64,000 nt of DNA from Hyphomicrobiales bacterium. Lineage in GTDB: Bacteria > Pseudomonadota > Alphaproteobacteria > Rhizobiales > Rhizobiaceae. The translations under genes and the position numbers were made by a program. Below are positions 9,082-17,739 of the stretch, in pieces. The stretch covers positions 124,001 through 188,000 of the forward strand of contig UBYX01000010.1 of assembly GCA_900469955.1 (NCBI GenBank). Direction: 5' to 3'. Below the pieces are notes generated by a model. The model was not told the origin of the DNA. It did not search any database and was given only the letters and a program-made list of their open reading frames with translations. Positions within the stretch are counted from its first letter, which is position 1, and each line of letters begins with the position of its first letter.

Positions 9082-9365
9082 TTATTCTTTTCTCCATCGG
9101 ATTTGCGGCCGGCGGCGCGCCGCCGATGAGCATCGAGCGCGATGACCTTCTCCACCGCAGCCACATCTTCCGCCGCCGCGACGGGAACCGGATCGCTGGC
9201 GATCGCTTCCAATACCTCAGGCGAGATTGCGCCCTCACGGATGACATATTCCAACGCCTCCCGCGTTTGCCGCTCCGCCTTCAGCTGGGCATAGAGAGCG
9301 AGGATCAGGCGGTCGCGTACGTCCCGTTCTCCATGCCCTGTCCCTGATCTGAGGAAGTCCGCCAT
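9078..9365 (-). CDS. hypothetical helical protein (95 aa)
   Basis: Unknown function. Helix-rich and charged, with RDRLILALYAQLKAERQTREALEYVIREG in the middle and a basic tail RRRAAGRKSDGEKNK. No cysteine, signal or membrane segment. AAGGAG lies about 8 nt before the ATG at 9365. It is first in a two-gene unit with the lipoprotein and lies behind a minus-strand EcfG-type promoter (9396-9420) that overlaps a weaker plus-strand one. Confidence 0.75.
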   Translation of the reverse strand: MADFLRSGTGHGERDVRDRLILALYAQLKAERQTREALEYVIREGAISPEVLEAIASDPVPVAAAEDVAAVEKVIALDAHRRRAAGRKSDGEKNK

Positions 9366-9393
9366 CGTCGTTCTCCTTGTCCTTGCTGAGGGG

Positions 9394-9418
9394 TGAACTT
9401 TCGGTCCGGCCGATTGTT
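9394..9418 (+). promoter_or_regulatory. weak EcfG-like promoter of 9474-9740
   Basis: TGAAC, 16 bp, TGTT: one -35 mismatch. It is the mirror image of the minus-strand promoter at 9396-9420, giving a partly palindromic two-way promoter. Confidence 0.35.
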
Positions 9419-9420
9419 CC
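9396..9420 (-). promoter_or_regulatory. EcfG-type promoter of 9078-9365
   Basis: GGAAC, 16 bp, AGTT on the minus strand, 31 bp before the ATG. Confidence 0.55.
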
Positions 9421-9473
9421 CTCCGCCAAACGGTCCCCTATCTCCCTGAGCAATGGAAATCAGGAGGATTAAG

Positions 9474-9740
9474 ATGTCGGCGCTGACACCCGAGGAACTG
9501 GAAGGACGCCTGAACGCACACCGGGAGCTGATGATCGAGCTTCTGGCGGCCATGATCGGGGGAGAGGTCACCATCTCCTCTTTCCTGAGGCGGCTGAGGG
9601 ATGATGCCACATTCAAGGACAACGAGGAGGATCCCGGTGTGATGCCTGAAGAAGCCTTCGCGATTGAGAATTCCGCCGCCCGCGAAGTTCGCGCGATCCT
9701 CGAAGCGGCCCGCGCCCGGGCGGAGGCGGACGACCGTTGA
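9474..9740 (+). CDS. hypothetical helical protein (88 aa)
   Basis: Unknown function. An acidic, helical protein opening MSALTPEELEGRLNAHRELMIELLAAMIGG and ending AREVRAILEAARARAEADDR; a coiled-coil or small helical bundle is likely. AGGAGG precedes the ATG at 9474 by 6 nt, which decides the start over 9453. It is divergent from the 9078-9365 gene and the two share a 108-bp promoter region with overlapping EcfG-like elements, so they may respond together. Confidence 0.75.
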   Translation: MSALTPEELEGRLNAHRELMIELLAAMIGGEVTISSFLRRLRDDATFKDNEEDPGVMPEEAFAIENSAAREVRAILEAARARAEADDR

Positions 9741-9766
9741 AACGGCGTTAACCGCAGCACTTCACA

Positions 9767-9797
9767 TTTATGGCAATCCCGCCACGTTTATGGCCAT
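9767..9797. repeat. two direct copies of TTTATGGCNAT
   Basis: TTTATGGCAAT (9767-9777) and TTTATGGCCAT (9787-9797), start to start 20 bp. They lie just upstream of the promoter at 9803 and are placed like a tandem activator site, though this is inference. Confidence 0.4.
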
Positions 9798-9802
9798 TTC
9801 GT

Positions 9803-9827
9803 GGAACTAGAATGGTGTTTTCTCGTT
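9803..9827 (+). promoter_or_regulatory. EcfG-type promoter of the 29-aa ORF
   Basis: GGAAC, 16 bp, CGTT: exact consensus, 18 bp before the ATG at 9845. Confidence 0.65.
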
Positions 9828-9844
9828 CACTTGCTAGGGAAGCG

Positions 9845-9934
9845 ATGGAGGCGTCTATGGTCAGGGAATGGGTGGAGGCGGCAGGCTTCGTTCTTATGAT
9901 CGCGGCATGCTACATGCTGGTCATTCCAGTCTGA
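9845..9934 (+). CDS. 29-residue membrane peptide
   Basis: A very short ORF (MEASMVREWVEAAGFVLMIA then ACYMLVIPV) with a single hydrophobic helix over residues 13-29 and a charged N-terminus. It would be an inner-membrane microprotein. AGGGAAG lies about 4 nt before the ATG, and an exact EcfG-type promoter lies 18 bp upstream, which is why I list it. No homology is recognisable at this length. The chief alternative is that the transcript is a small RNA. Confidence 0.5.
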   Translation: MEASMVREWVEAAGFVLMIAACYMLVIPV

Positions 9935-9973
9935 TTTTTGAGAGCTCCTGGGGAGGAGAGAGTGGCCTTGAAT

Positions 9974-11038
9974 TCAAAGGCCCCTGCTCTCGCGGCTGGC
10001 AAAAAAGGCCGCGAGAGCGGCAAAGTCCTCGTCCTTTAGACTTCTGGCTGCCTCGGTCATCAGGTGACTGAATGGGCCGCCGCCTCTGGCACCGGTATGA
10101 AAGAGGCGAAGTTGACGCTCCAGGTAAGGAGCGGTCTGACCCGATATGCGCGGATAGGCCGGGTTGCCGCCGGCCTTTTCATGACAGCTCAGACAGGCCG
10201 GCACCTTGTCAGCCGGCCTTCCTTTTTCCGCAAGCTCCCGCCCCCTTTCGATGAGTTGCGGATCGGCTTCCCCGCGCGGCCGGACCGGCGGCGTCTGCTT
10301 GGCATAATAGCTCGCCAGCTCCGGCAGGCTTTCCTCCGAGAGCGTACCGATTGCGACCTGCATGATGCCGCTCGGACGCTTTTCGTCCGCATACGCCTTG
10401 AGGCTGTTGAGCAGATAGGCCTCCGACTGGCCCGCGAGCCGCGGAACGATGCTGCCCGGGGTAAGCCGCTTTTCCGCATGACAGCTCTCGCAGGTGATCG
10501 GCAGCGGCGAGACCTCGCCCGCATGGCCGATTCCGTGCAGGCCGGACACCTGCAGATAGGCGTTGGTATCCATCTCCGGCAGCTTGCGCAGGAAGGCGAC
10601 CATCGCCCAGATCTCGTCATCCCGAAGCTTGCTCGGCCAGGCCGGCATGCCGGTGAAGCGCACGCCGTGTTTGACGATCTCGAAGAGCTGAGCATCGGTC
10701 CATGTCGGCGCGACCATCTTCAGGTCGGGCGGCTGCGGCAGCATGGCCAGCACCGCGTCAGACCGCCCCTGCGCCGGCGAGCCGTGACAGATGGCGCAGC
10801 CGGTCTCGTAATGGCCGGCGGCAGGCGGCAGAAGCGCCGGATCGTCGAGCGGCGGAACCTCGACGAACAGCGCGGCGGTGCGCACCGAATTCTTCATCAC
10901 CCAATGCAGGAACCAGTCGGTGACACCCCAGTGGCCCGTGCTGGCCCTCACGCTCATCAATCCCGACCAGGCGAAAACCATGCCGAGCAGCGGCAATATG
11001 ACGATGAGCGCTATCAGATATTTCCGCGGGATCGTCAT
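9974..11038 (-). CDS. triheme c-type cytochrome
   Basis: A membrane-anchored cytochrome c (354 aa). An N-terminal helix (residues about 7-26, YLIALIVILPLLGMVFAWSG) is followed by three CxxCH haem sites, CAICH, CESCH and CLSCH, in c4/class-I-like domains each with a distal Met candidate. It probably brings electrons to the adjacent terminal oxidase, whose subunit II has its own haem c. Its ATG overlaps the ctaG stop (ATGA), so it is the last gene of the oxidase operon. Confidence 0.88.
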   Translation of the reverse strand: MTIPRKYLIALIVILPLLGMVFAWSGLMSVRASTGHWGVTDWFLHWVMKNSVRTAALFVEVPPLDDPALLPPAAGHYETGCAICHGSPAQGRSDAVLAMLPQPPDLKMVAPTWTDAQLFEIVKHGVRFTGMPAWPSKLRDDEIWAMVAFLRKLPEMDTNAYLQVSGLHGIGHAGEVSPLPITCESCHAEKRLTPGSIVPRLAGQSEAYLLNSLKAYADEKRPSGIMQVAIGTLSEESLPELASYYAKQTPPVRPRGEADPQLIERGRELAEKGRPADKVPACLSCHEKAGGNPAYPRISGQTAPYLERQLRLFHTGARGGGPFSHLMTEAARSLKDEDFAALAAFFASRESRGL

Positions 11039-11679
11039 TGGCCTCTCCTCCCCAAAGGCTTTGGCGCATCGATGTTCAGCGTGCGTGCCAGAAGCGCGAT
11101 GCCGCCGGCCAGATAAACCACGGCGCCGACGAGCAGCATCACCACGCCGCCTATCTGCTGGTCCGCCCCCGCACTCAGCACGGCGCCGAAACAGCTTACC
11201 TCCTCGCCACCGTAAAGCGGTCGCGGCGAAAGCGCCAGAAGCGCGCCGAGCAATGTCATGTGCATCGAGGTGAAGAGGAGCCCGAACGTGCCGGCAAGCC
11301 GCCGCTCTTCACGGCCACCGACAGCGCCGCCCAGGCAGGTCAGCCAGAGCGTCAATCCCGCAGCCACGAAGACGAGCTGTTCCAGCACCGCGACGACGGT
11401 AGAGGTTTCCGAGAGTGCGCGCATGGCCGGCACATGCCAGCCCCATACGGCGACCAGCTCGATCAGCGAGGCGAGCACGGGTGTCAACCAGGCCCGCCCG
11501 GCGGTGAAGTCGAGGCGGGTTCCCGATAGACCGACGGCAATCAGCGGTGCAGCACCTGCCACAACGCCCATATGCACGATCATATGGACGGAAAAGGAAC
11601 CGCGGTCGGCAAAGGGGAGCAGGAAGGCCCAGAGCAGGAGGAGCAGGACAAGGCCGAAAACCAGGGCCGCCCGCCTCAC
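11035..11679 (-). CDS. ctaG: CtaG-type cytochrome c oxidase assembly protein
   Basis: A polytopic membrane protein of the caa3-type CtaG family (not the Cox11 family), needed for assembly or copper loading of haem-copper oxidases. It has about six helices, with SVHMIVHMGVVAGAAPLIA and the conserved histidines (HMIVHM, GWHVP, TSMHMTL) as putative metal ligands. I chose the GTG at 11679, because it overlaps the upstream stop (GTGA) and has GGAG 8 nt before it; the open frame runs on to 11976 without meaning. 214 aa. Confidence 0.85.
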   Translation of the reverse strand: MRRAALVFGLVLLLLLWAFLLPFADRGSFSVHMIVHMGVVAGAAPLIAVGLSGTRLDFTAGRAWLTPVLASLIELVAVWGWHVPAMRALSETSTVVAVLEQLVFVAAGLTLWLTCLGGAVGGREERRLAGTFGLLFTSMHMTLLGALLALSPRPLYGGEEVSCFGAVLSAGADQQIGGVVMLLVGAVVYLAGGIALLARTLNIDAPKPLGRRGQ

Positions 11680-12059
11680 CGCTGGCACTCCGCGATGAAG
11701 ATCAAGGGAATGGCGGCATAGACGACAGCGACGAAACTGAGGCCGGAAAGGAGTAACGTCGCAAAACCTTGAAAATACTTGCGATCCTCCCGCGTCGCCG
11801 CGTCGTGCGGAGGATCCCCCGATCCGAAACCCCATTGCCGCCAAGCGAGATAGGCGGACAGCACGATCATCGCCAGCGCCAGCAGCGTGAAGACCCCCAA
11901 CCCCAGCCGCAGGGTGCCGAAGGCGATCTCTTCGGCCATCCCCTTGGCGCAGAAGATCGCAACCGCCGCATAGCACACGACGAAATGCAGCGCCCAGACG
12001 GTGGGCGCTGTAAACAGGGTCCAGAGGGTTTCGACTTCGCGCGGAATGAAGCTCTTCAT
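11676..12059 (-). CDS. membrane protein of the oxidase operon
   Basis: A 127-residue integral membrane protein with three helices (residues about 18-40, 52-72 and 98-120) and a charged loop DPPHDAATREDRKYFQG. Proteins of this kind sit between coxAB and ctaG in several rhizobial alternative oxidase operons; they may be accessory subunits in place of subunit IV, but no catalytic residue is visible. The start overlaps the preceding stop by 4 bp and its own stop overlaps ctaG. Confidence 0.75.
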   Translation of the reverse strand: MKSFIPREVETLWTLFTAPTVWALHFVVCYAAVAIFCAKGMAEEIAFGTLRLGLGVFTLLALAMIVLSAYLAWRQWGFGSGDPPHDAATREDRKYFQGFATLLLSGLSFVAVVYAAIPLIFIAECQR

Positions 12060-14572
12060 TCTGTTACCATCGGAAAGAGGCCGATCACGCCGAAGGTCGT
12101 TACGGCAGTCACGGCCATGAAGTGCCAGTAGAGCGTGACGTTGCGGATATCCTGATCATAGTCCGACGTCATCCTGCCGGCAAAACTGCGCGCCAGGCAG
12201 TAGAGATGCATGATCCCGCCGACAGCGGCATGGGTCACCGTCCAGATGACCAGGACCCAGACGATGGCGGGATAGACGTTGGCGGTCGGATCCATGGCGT
12301 GGAAATAGGGGCCAGCGAGGCCCGCGAGCGACGCCGCGACCGTGACGATGAAGCACGCGACGAGCGCCAGCCGCGCCCCGACCGTTCCCCGCTCGTTGAG
12401 CTCCCGCGCAAGCACCGTCAGCGCCCAGGCGACGACGAAGAGCACCAGCGCGATCATCGGCCATAAGATGCCCGGCCCCTGCGCCGCGGCGGTGAAGTCC
12501 TCGTGGATCGTCCAGTAGAAGAAATAGCCGAAGATCAGGCTGGCGAATGCCGTACCATCGCCCACCATGGTGATGAACATCGCCCACCAACCGACCGACG
12601 CCGGACCCGAGACATAGATCGGCAGTTTCAGGCCGAGCCCGACATCGATCTCCGGCTCTTCCGGGATCGGCGCCGTACCCGTCCATAACCAAACAATGAT
12701 GGCGATGAAGGTGATGATCGCGCAGACAATGGTCGTGATCCACCAGTGGAACGTGAGCGCGATGAAGACGCCGCCAAGGGCAAGAGCCGAGATGATCGTC
12801 ACATAGGAGGTGCCGCCGACCCGCAGGCACTGGATCGGATCGGCATCCAATACCGAAGTGACCAGCGTCTCACGTTCGCCCGATGCCGCATCCGGCAAAT
12901 AAAAGCGGCCCGCCTCGATGTCGCGCTGCAGGTTCGGCTGGTCCCAGAGCGGGTACCGACTGGTGATGATCGGCACCGAGCGCATGCCCCAGCTTTCCTC
13001 CGGATCGTTCGTCCATTCCAGCGTGCCGGAATTCCAAGGATTGAGATCGCGCGCCGCTGGCTTGGGCTTCGGCCTCAGAATATCGGCGACGACGGTCGCG
13101 ACGCCTGAGGCGAAGATGAAGGCGCCGATCGTCGAGACGAGGTTGAACCAGTCCCAGCCGATGTCGCCAGGATAGGTGAAGACGCGGCGCGGCATGCCGC
13201 GCAGCCCGGAAAAATGCATCGGGAAGAAGGCGATGTTGAAGCCGCAGAACATCAGCCAGAACGCCACCTTGCCCCAGGCGTCGCTGAGCTTCTTTCCCCT
13301 CACGAAGGGGAAATAATAATAGATGCCGGCGACGACCGGAAACAGCATGCCGCCGATCAGTACATAGTGAAGGTGCGCGACGACGAAATAGGTGTCATGC
13401 GCCTGCCAGTCGAAGGGGACCAGCGCCACCATGACCCCGGTCAGTCCGCCAACCACGAAGATGATGACGCCGCCGGCGCCGAACAGCATCGGCACCGAAA
13501 AGATCACGCGGCCGGCAAGCATGGTGGCAATGAAGACAAAGATCTGCACGCCGGTCGGTATCGCCACGGCCTCCGATGCGGCGGAGAAAAAGGCGAGCGA
13601 AATCTGCGGCAGGCCGGTCGCGAACATATGGTGCACCCACAGCCCGAAGCTCAGGAAGCCGGTGCCGACCGCCGCCAGCACGATCCAGGAATAACCGACG
13701 ATCGGCCGCTGCGAGAAGGTCGGCACGATCATCGCCATCAGTGCGATCGCAGGTAGGAATATGATGTAGACCTCAGGATGGCCGAAGATCCAGAACAGGT
13801 GTTGCCAGAGCAGCGGATCTCCGCCCCGTTCCGCATCGAAGAACGGCCAGTCGAACATCCGCTCCATCTCGAACAGGATGTCGCCGGCGATCAGCGGCGG
13901 GAAGGCGAACAGAATCATGCCCGCGACGATCAGGAGATACCAGGCGAACATCGGCATGAGGTTGATGCGCATCCCCGGCGCCCGGCATTTCATGATGCCG
14001 ACGATGATCTCGACGGCAGCCGCGATCGAGGCCACTTCGATGAAGGAAAGCCCCAGCAGCCAGATATCCGCACCGATGCCTGAAAACTCCTCGCTGGTGG
14101 CAAGCGGCGGATACATGAACCAGCCGGCACTCGGTGCCGCGTTGAAGAAGATCGAGCCGCAGACGAAGATCCCACCGAGCAGGAAGCTCCAGAAGCCGAA
14201 GGCCGACAGCCGTGGGAAAGGCAGTTCGCGAGCCCCCAGCATCGACGGCAGCAGGAAGATCGCGATCGCCTCGAAAATCGGCACCGCGAACAGGAACATC
14301 ATCACCGTGCCGTGCAGCGTAAAGGCCTGGTTGAAGAGGTCCGCGGAGATCAGATCGTTGTTCGGTACCGCGAGCTGCAGGCGCATCAAAAGTCCGAGCA
14401 GGCCGGCAAACAGCATGAAGACAAACGCCGTCACGCCGTACCAGAGGCCGATCTCGCTGTTGTTGACCGATGTCCAGTAACCGAGCCCCTTCGGCGTCTC
14501 CCATACCTTGCGGAGCCGTTCTTCCTGGGCCGCCCTTTCTTCCGCTGAGAAATTGCCGAGTTCCGGGGTCAT
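12056..14572 (-). CDS. ctaD: cytochrome c oxidase subunit I+III fusion
   Basis: Haem-copper oxidase catalytic subunit (838 aa). Residues 1 to about 560 are subunit I: HGTVMMFLF (low-spin haem His), GHPEVYIIFLP (CuB His with the His-Tyr cross-link pair and the gating Glu), HHMFATG, and HLHYVLIGG (haem a/a3 ligands). From about residue 590 to the end is a subunit III domain (GWWAMFITMVGDGTAFASLIF, then HAAVGGIMHLY). It reduces O2 to water and pumps protons. Such I-III fusions are known in caa3-like and Bradyrhizobium coxMNOP-like oxidases; this is probably an accessory oxidase, not the main aa3. Confidence 0.93.
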   Translation of the reverse strand: MTPELGNFSAEERAAQEERLRKVWETPKGLGYWTSVNNSEIGLWYGVTAFVFMLFAGLLGLLMRLQLAVPNNDLISADLFNQAFTLHGTVMMFLFAVPIFEAIAIFLLPSMLGARELPFPRLSAFGFWSFLLGGIFVCGSIFFNAAPSAGWFMYPPLATSEEFSGIGADIWLLGLSFIEVASIAAAVEIIVGIMKCRAPGMRINLMPMFAWYLLIVAGMILFAFPPLIAGDILFEMERMFDWPFFDAERGGDPLLWQHLFWIFGHPEVYIIFLPAIALMAMIVPTFSQRPIVGYSWIVLAAVGTGFLSFGLWVHHMFATGLPQISLAFFSAASEAVAIPTGVQIFVFIATMLAGRVIFSVPMLFGAGGVIIFVVGGLTGVMVALVPFDWQAHDTYFVVAHLHYVLIGGMLFPVVAGIYYYFPFVRGKKLSDAWGKVAFWLMFCGFNIAFFPMHFSGLRGMPRRVFTYPGDIGWDWFNLVSTIGAFIFASGVATVVADILRPKPKPAARDLNPWNSGTLEWTNDPEESWGMRSVPIITSRYPLWDQPNLQRDIEAGRFYLPDAASGERETLVTSVLDADPIQCLRVGGTSYVTIISALALGGVFIALTFHWWITTIVCAIITFIAIIVWLWTGTAPIPEEPEIDVGLGLKLPIYVSGPASVGWWAMFITMVGDGTAFASLIFGYFFYWTIHEDFTAAAQGPGILWPMIALVLFVVAWALTVLARELNERGTVGARLALVACFIVTVAASLAGLAGPYFHAMDPTANVYPAIVWVLVIWTVTHAAVGGIMHLYCLARSFAGRMTSDYDQDIRNVTLYWHFMAVTAVTTFGVIGLFPMVTE

Positions 14573-15618
14573 CGTAACCCCCTAAGGTAAGCCGCGATCC
14601 GTTCGACGTCCGCATCCGGCAGCATGGAGAAATGAGGCATCCGGACCTCAGGCTTGACGCCGTCCGGGTAGCGGATGAACCGCGCGATATGTTCGGCCGT
14701 ATTGGCGAGCGTGCCGGCGCCGACGCTGCCGCGCTCTCCAAAGCCCGTCAGATCGGGGCCTATCGTGCCGCGCGCCTCCGTGCCCGAGATCGCATGGCAG
14801 GCGGCGCAGCCGTGTCTGAGGAAAAGCGCCAGGCCCTCCGCGTCCCCTGCGCCCGAGGTTGTTTTCCGCGCCGAAAGCCAGGCCTCGTAGTCCTGCGGCT
14901 CCATGACATGCACCGTGAAGGCCATCAGCGCGTGGGACGGGCCACAGAATTCGGCACAGACCCCGCGATAGGTCCCCGGCTTCCCGGCGACAAGCGTCAA
15001 CCGGTTTTCACGCCCCGGAATCATGTCCATCTTGCCCCCGAGAACGGGGATCCAGAAGGAATGTATGACGTCCGGCGACTTGAGTAGGAAGACCACCCGC
15101 TCGCCAACGGGGATACGCACCTCATTCGCCGTTTCGAAGACCGGCTTGCCGTCTTCGCCGAGATAGCGGACCCGCCACCAGAATTGCTCGCCGGTCACTT
15201 CGATGCGACGCATGCCGCCTGCATCGTCCTGAAACCAGGGCCGCATGGCCGGCATCAGCCAGACGCCATAGGCAAGAAGTGCGGCAAGCACGACGGTTGG
15301 AAAAACGGCTCCGCCCCACAGGATCAGCCGGCCCGCGGTCTTCGTCGAGTGGGCCTTCCTCTTGCGCACCGCGTAGAAGAACAGACCGACGACGCCAGAC
15401 CAGATAACGACCCCGCCGATCAGCATCGCGTAGAAGAGCGTCGCGACGTCCGCCGCCTCCGGCCCTGCGGGATCGAGCGCGGACTGTACCCCCGAACAGG
15501 ACGCCAGCAGAGGAAAGACAAGAAGGAGGAGATAGTCGCGTCGGCAGATGCCGCTGTGGCCCGGGCGTGGTCCTGATCGAATTGGCTCGCCGGAGGCAGC
15601 CAAGCGGTCATCATTCAT
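14569..15618 (-). CDS. ctaC: cytochrome c oxidase subunit II with fused haem c domain
   Basis: Subunit II (349 aa) accepts electrons at the binuclear CuA site. After a lipoprotein signal (YLLLLVFPLLASC) come two membrane helices, then the cupredoxin domain with CuA ligands in CAEFCGPSHALM, and a C-terminal cytochrome c domain (CAACH, distal Met in VRMPHFSML). The fused haem makes this a caa3-type enzyme. The ATG at 15618 gives the expected signal peptide; the longer frame to 15906 is spurious. It is first in a five-gene operon in which every junction overlaps by 4 bp. No general-stress promoter is visible upstream. Confidence 0.93.
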   Translation of the reverse strand: MNDDRLAASGEPIRSGPRPGHSGICRRDYLLLLVFPLLASCSGVQSALDPAGPEAADVATLFYAMLIGGVVIWSGVVGLFFYAVRKRKAHSTKTAGRLILWGGAVFPTVVLAALLAYGVWLMPAMRPWFQDDAGGMRRIEVTGEQFWWRVRYLGEDGKPVFETANEVRIPVGERVVFLLKSPDVIHSFWIPVLGGKMDMIPGRENRLTLVAGKPGTYRGVCAEFCGPSHALMAFTVHVMEPQDYEAWLSARKTTSGAGDAEGLALFLRHGCAACHAISGTEARGTIGPDLTGFGERGSVGAGTLANTAEHIARFIRYPDGVKPEVRMPHFSMLPDADVERIAAYLRGLR

Positions 15619-15751
15619 TCGGCCAACACCTGGCAAGCGTTTTCTGGCAAGCGTTTTGCGGCAGCGGCCGCGAACGTCCGGCCATGAACGCGGTATGCCG
15701 GGTTTTGTTCCAGGCCCCTGATAACTTTGCGTAACGCTCTGATAAAAACTT

Positions 15752-15776
15752 GGAACGATTCCCGACCGCATGGGTT
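15752..15776 (+). promoter_or_regulatory. EcfG-type promoter of 15829 and pfpI
   Basis: GGAAC, 16 bp, GGTT, 52 bp before the ATG at 15829. Confidence 0.6.
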
Positions 15777-15828
15777 TGCCATTCGTGAGAGGGCAGGATG
15801 CCCTTGCTTCGCGACGGGAGAAATGAAC

Positions 15829-16029
15829 ATGCGACACTTTTTCAAGATGCTTCGGAACAGGCTTACCGGACTCCAGCACGAGAAGAAGACATTTGCTGTG
15901 GCACATCCCGAGGAACTTCAGGTGGTGGTGCCGGAAGCGGTGATCCTGCCTCTACCGAAGTCGCCCCGCGACGAAATCAGTGTTCCGGCCTCCATCAACG
16001 GCCGCGACCTCTCCACCGGCAGATTGTAA
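15829..16029 (+). CDS. small basic hypothetical protein (66 aa)
   Basis: Function unknown. It starts MRHFFKMLRNRLTGLQHEKK, an amphipathic basic helix, followed by a Pro-rich stretch (VVVPEAVILPLPKSPRDE). No signal peptide or cysteine. The ATG at 15829 is 8 nt after GGGAG; another ATG two codons earlier is too close to that site. It is 32 bp upstream of the PfpI gene and probably shares its EcfG-type promoter. Confidence 0.65.
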   Translation: MRHFFKMLRNRLTGLQHEKKTFAVAHPEELQVVVPEAVILPLPKSPRDEISVPASINGRDLSTGRL

Positions 16030-16061
16030 ACCGCCCCAACGAAACTCGTAAGGAGTAACGA

Positions 16062-16622
16062 ATGACCGCTATCGATTCCGCTTCCATCCTTATTCTCGCC
16101 ACTGACGGCTACGAACGCTCGGAACTGCGCGTTCCCCTGGAGGAGTTGAAAAAGCGCGGCGCCAACGTCAAGATCGCATCGATCAAGATGGGCGAAATCA
16201 AAAGCTGGGACGAAAAGGACTGGGGCGACACCGTGTCGGTCGATCTCGAGGCGAAGGATGTGAAGGCCGAGGAGTTCGACGCTCTCGTCTTGCCCGGCGG
16301 CCAGATCAATCCCGATCTTCTCCGCGTCAATGAGGAAGCCGTGAAAGTGGTGCGCGACTTCGTAAAGAGCGGCAAGCCGGTTGCCGCAATCTGCCACGGC
16401 CCATGGCTGCTGGTGGAGGCGGATGCGCTCCGCGGTCGCAAGGCGACATCCTATCATTCCATCCGCACCGATATTCGAAATGCCGGCGCGTCATGGAAGG
16501 ACGAGGCGGTCGTCGTCGATAACGGTATCATCACCTCTCGGTCGCCGAAGGATCTTCCCCAGTTCATCGACAAGATTGTCGAGGAGGTCAAGGAAGGCCC
16601 CCACGATCGCCGCGCGGCCTAA
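16062..16622 (+). CDS. PfpI/DJ-1 family protein (YhbO-like)
   Basis: A 186-residue DJ-1/PfpI superfamily protein. The nucleophile elbow AAICHGPWLL holds the catalytic Cys-His pair, and the Glu in DGYERSELRVP is the partner seen in PfpI/YhbO. Family members are described as stress-induced proteases, glyoxalases or deglycases; the substrate is uncertain. RBS AAGGAG precedes the ATG. It follows a small gene under an EcfG-type promoter and converges on topoisomerase IB with one base between stop codons. Confidence 0.9.
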   Translation: MTAIDSASILILATDGYERSELRVPLEELKKRGANVKIASIKMGEIKSWDEKDWGDTVSVDLEAKDVKAEEFDALVLPGGQINPDLLRVNEEAVKVVRDFVKSGKPVAAICHGPWLLVEADALRGRKATSYHSIRTDIRNAGASWKDEAVVVDNGIITSRSPKDLPQFIDKIVEEVKEGPHDRRAA

Positions 16623-16623
16623 T

Positions 16624-17730
16624 TTAGGCCAATTCTGCAACGGCCGCCCGCAGTGCTTCGCGGGCGGTCATTGGCGGGTTCTCCTGCGAAGCCTCCCTCA
16701 GAAATCTCACGAGACGGTACTCGCTCGCCCGCAAGCCTCTCGGTCCATTCATGACCGACTTGTCCGTCATGACCTTTTCCAGCAGCGCCGTGTTTTCTGA
16801 AAGCCCCAGAATGCTCGGATGGATATAGCTGGAGCGGCAAACCGCAGGCGTATTGTGCAAGGCGTCCGACGCCGCCTGCGCCATCATTTTTATCTTCGGA
16901 GGTTTTCCTTCCGCTTCCATGAAATCCCACGCCGCATTGAAGGCTGCGAGACTCCCGCCCCAGGTGCGGAAGGTCTTTGCCGACACGGGAAAACCGGCCG
17001 CTTTGGCGAGGTAGGCATTCAACCGCCCCGAATCCACCGGATGCGGCACGCCCTGTTCATCCGGCCAGGAGAAGAGCTGGCGGCCAGGCAGATCCGCTAT
17101 TTCTTCGAGGATTCGCTGCAGGCGCGGATGCTTCAGCGTATGCCGCACCCTCTTTCCGCCCTTGGCCGTGAAGCGCAGGAGGATCGCGTCGTCGGACAGC
17201 GTCATATGGCGCTTCAAGAGGGTCGTCGCGCCGTAGGTCCTGTTCTCCTTTGCATAGGCCCGGTTTCCGACCCGCAGATGCGTGGCATCCAAGAGTGCGA
17301 CGAGCGCAGCAATCACCGCATCGCTCCGATCAAGACCAAGCGCCAGATCCCGTTTCGCCCTGCTGCGGATCCGCGGCAGCGCCTCGCCGAACTTCAGGAG
17401 CTGGTCGAACTTCCTCTCGCTGCGGAAATTCTGCCAATCGGGATGATATCGGTATTGTTTACGACCCCTGGAGTCATAGCCGGTTGCCTGCAGATGGCCG
17501 CGAGGATCCAGGCAGATCCACACGTTCTCATAGGCCGGCGGCAGCCCGAGTGCAGCTATCCTCTGCTGCTCCTGCTTGTCCGTCAGAAGCGCCCCGTCCG
17601 GCAGACGGTAGCAGAACCCCTTGCCGCGCCGAAGCCTGCGGATGCCCGGTTCCGTATCGCTGACATAGGTGAGGCCAATGGTTTTAAGGGTATCCTGATC
17701 GATGTCGATCGTGATGAGAGTGGCGTCCAT
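16624..17730 (-). CDS. DNA topoisomerase IB
   Basis: Poxvirus-like bacterial type IB topoisomerase (368 aa), relaxing supercoils through a 3'-phosphotyrosine. Visible signatures are GLTYVSDTEPGIRRLRRGKGF at the N-terminus, YHPDWQNFRSERKFDQL, the catalytic-core LRVGNRAYAKEN and KTFRTWGGSLAAF, and the nucleophile Tyr in CRSSYIHPSIL. The EcfG-type promoter ends only 10 bp before the ATG at 17730, so the transcript would be nearly leaderless unless a later start is used. Stress induction would fit a role in repair or topology during desiccation or oxidative stress. Confidence 0.93.
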   Translation of the reverse strand: MDATLITIDIDQDTLKTIGLTYVSDTEPGIRRLRRGKGFCYRLPDGALLTDKQEQQRIAALGLPPAYENVWICLDPRGHLQATGYDSRGRKQYRYHPDWQNFRSERKFDQLLKFGEALPRIRSRAKRDLALGLDRSDAVIAALVALLDATHLRVGNRAYAKENRTYGATTLLKRHMTLSDDAILLRFTAKGGKRVRHTLKHPRLQRILEEIADLPGRQLFSWPDEQGVPHPVDSGRLNAYLAKAAGFPVSAKTFRTWGGSLAAFNAAWDFMEAEGKPPKIKMMAQAASDALHNTPAVCRSSYIHPSILGLSENTALLEKVMTDKSVMNGPRGLRASEYRLVRFLREASQENPPMTAREALRAAVAELA

Positions 17731-17739
17731 GGCGGCTTT

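Noticed and set aside
13214-13756. Long plus-strand ORFs inside the oxidase operon
   Set aside because: Basic, His/Asp-rich shadow translations of the GC-rich ctaD gene; no RBS or homology.
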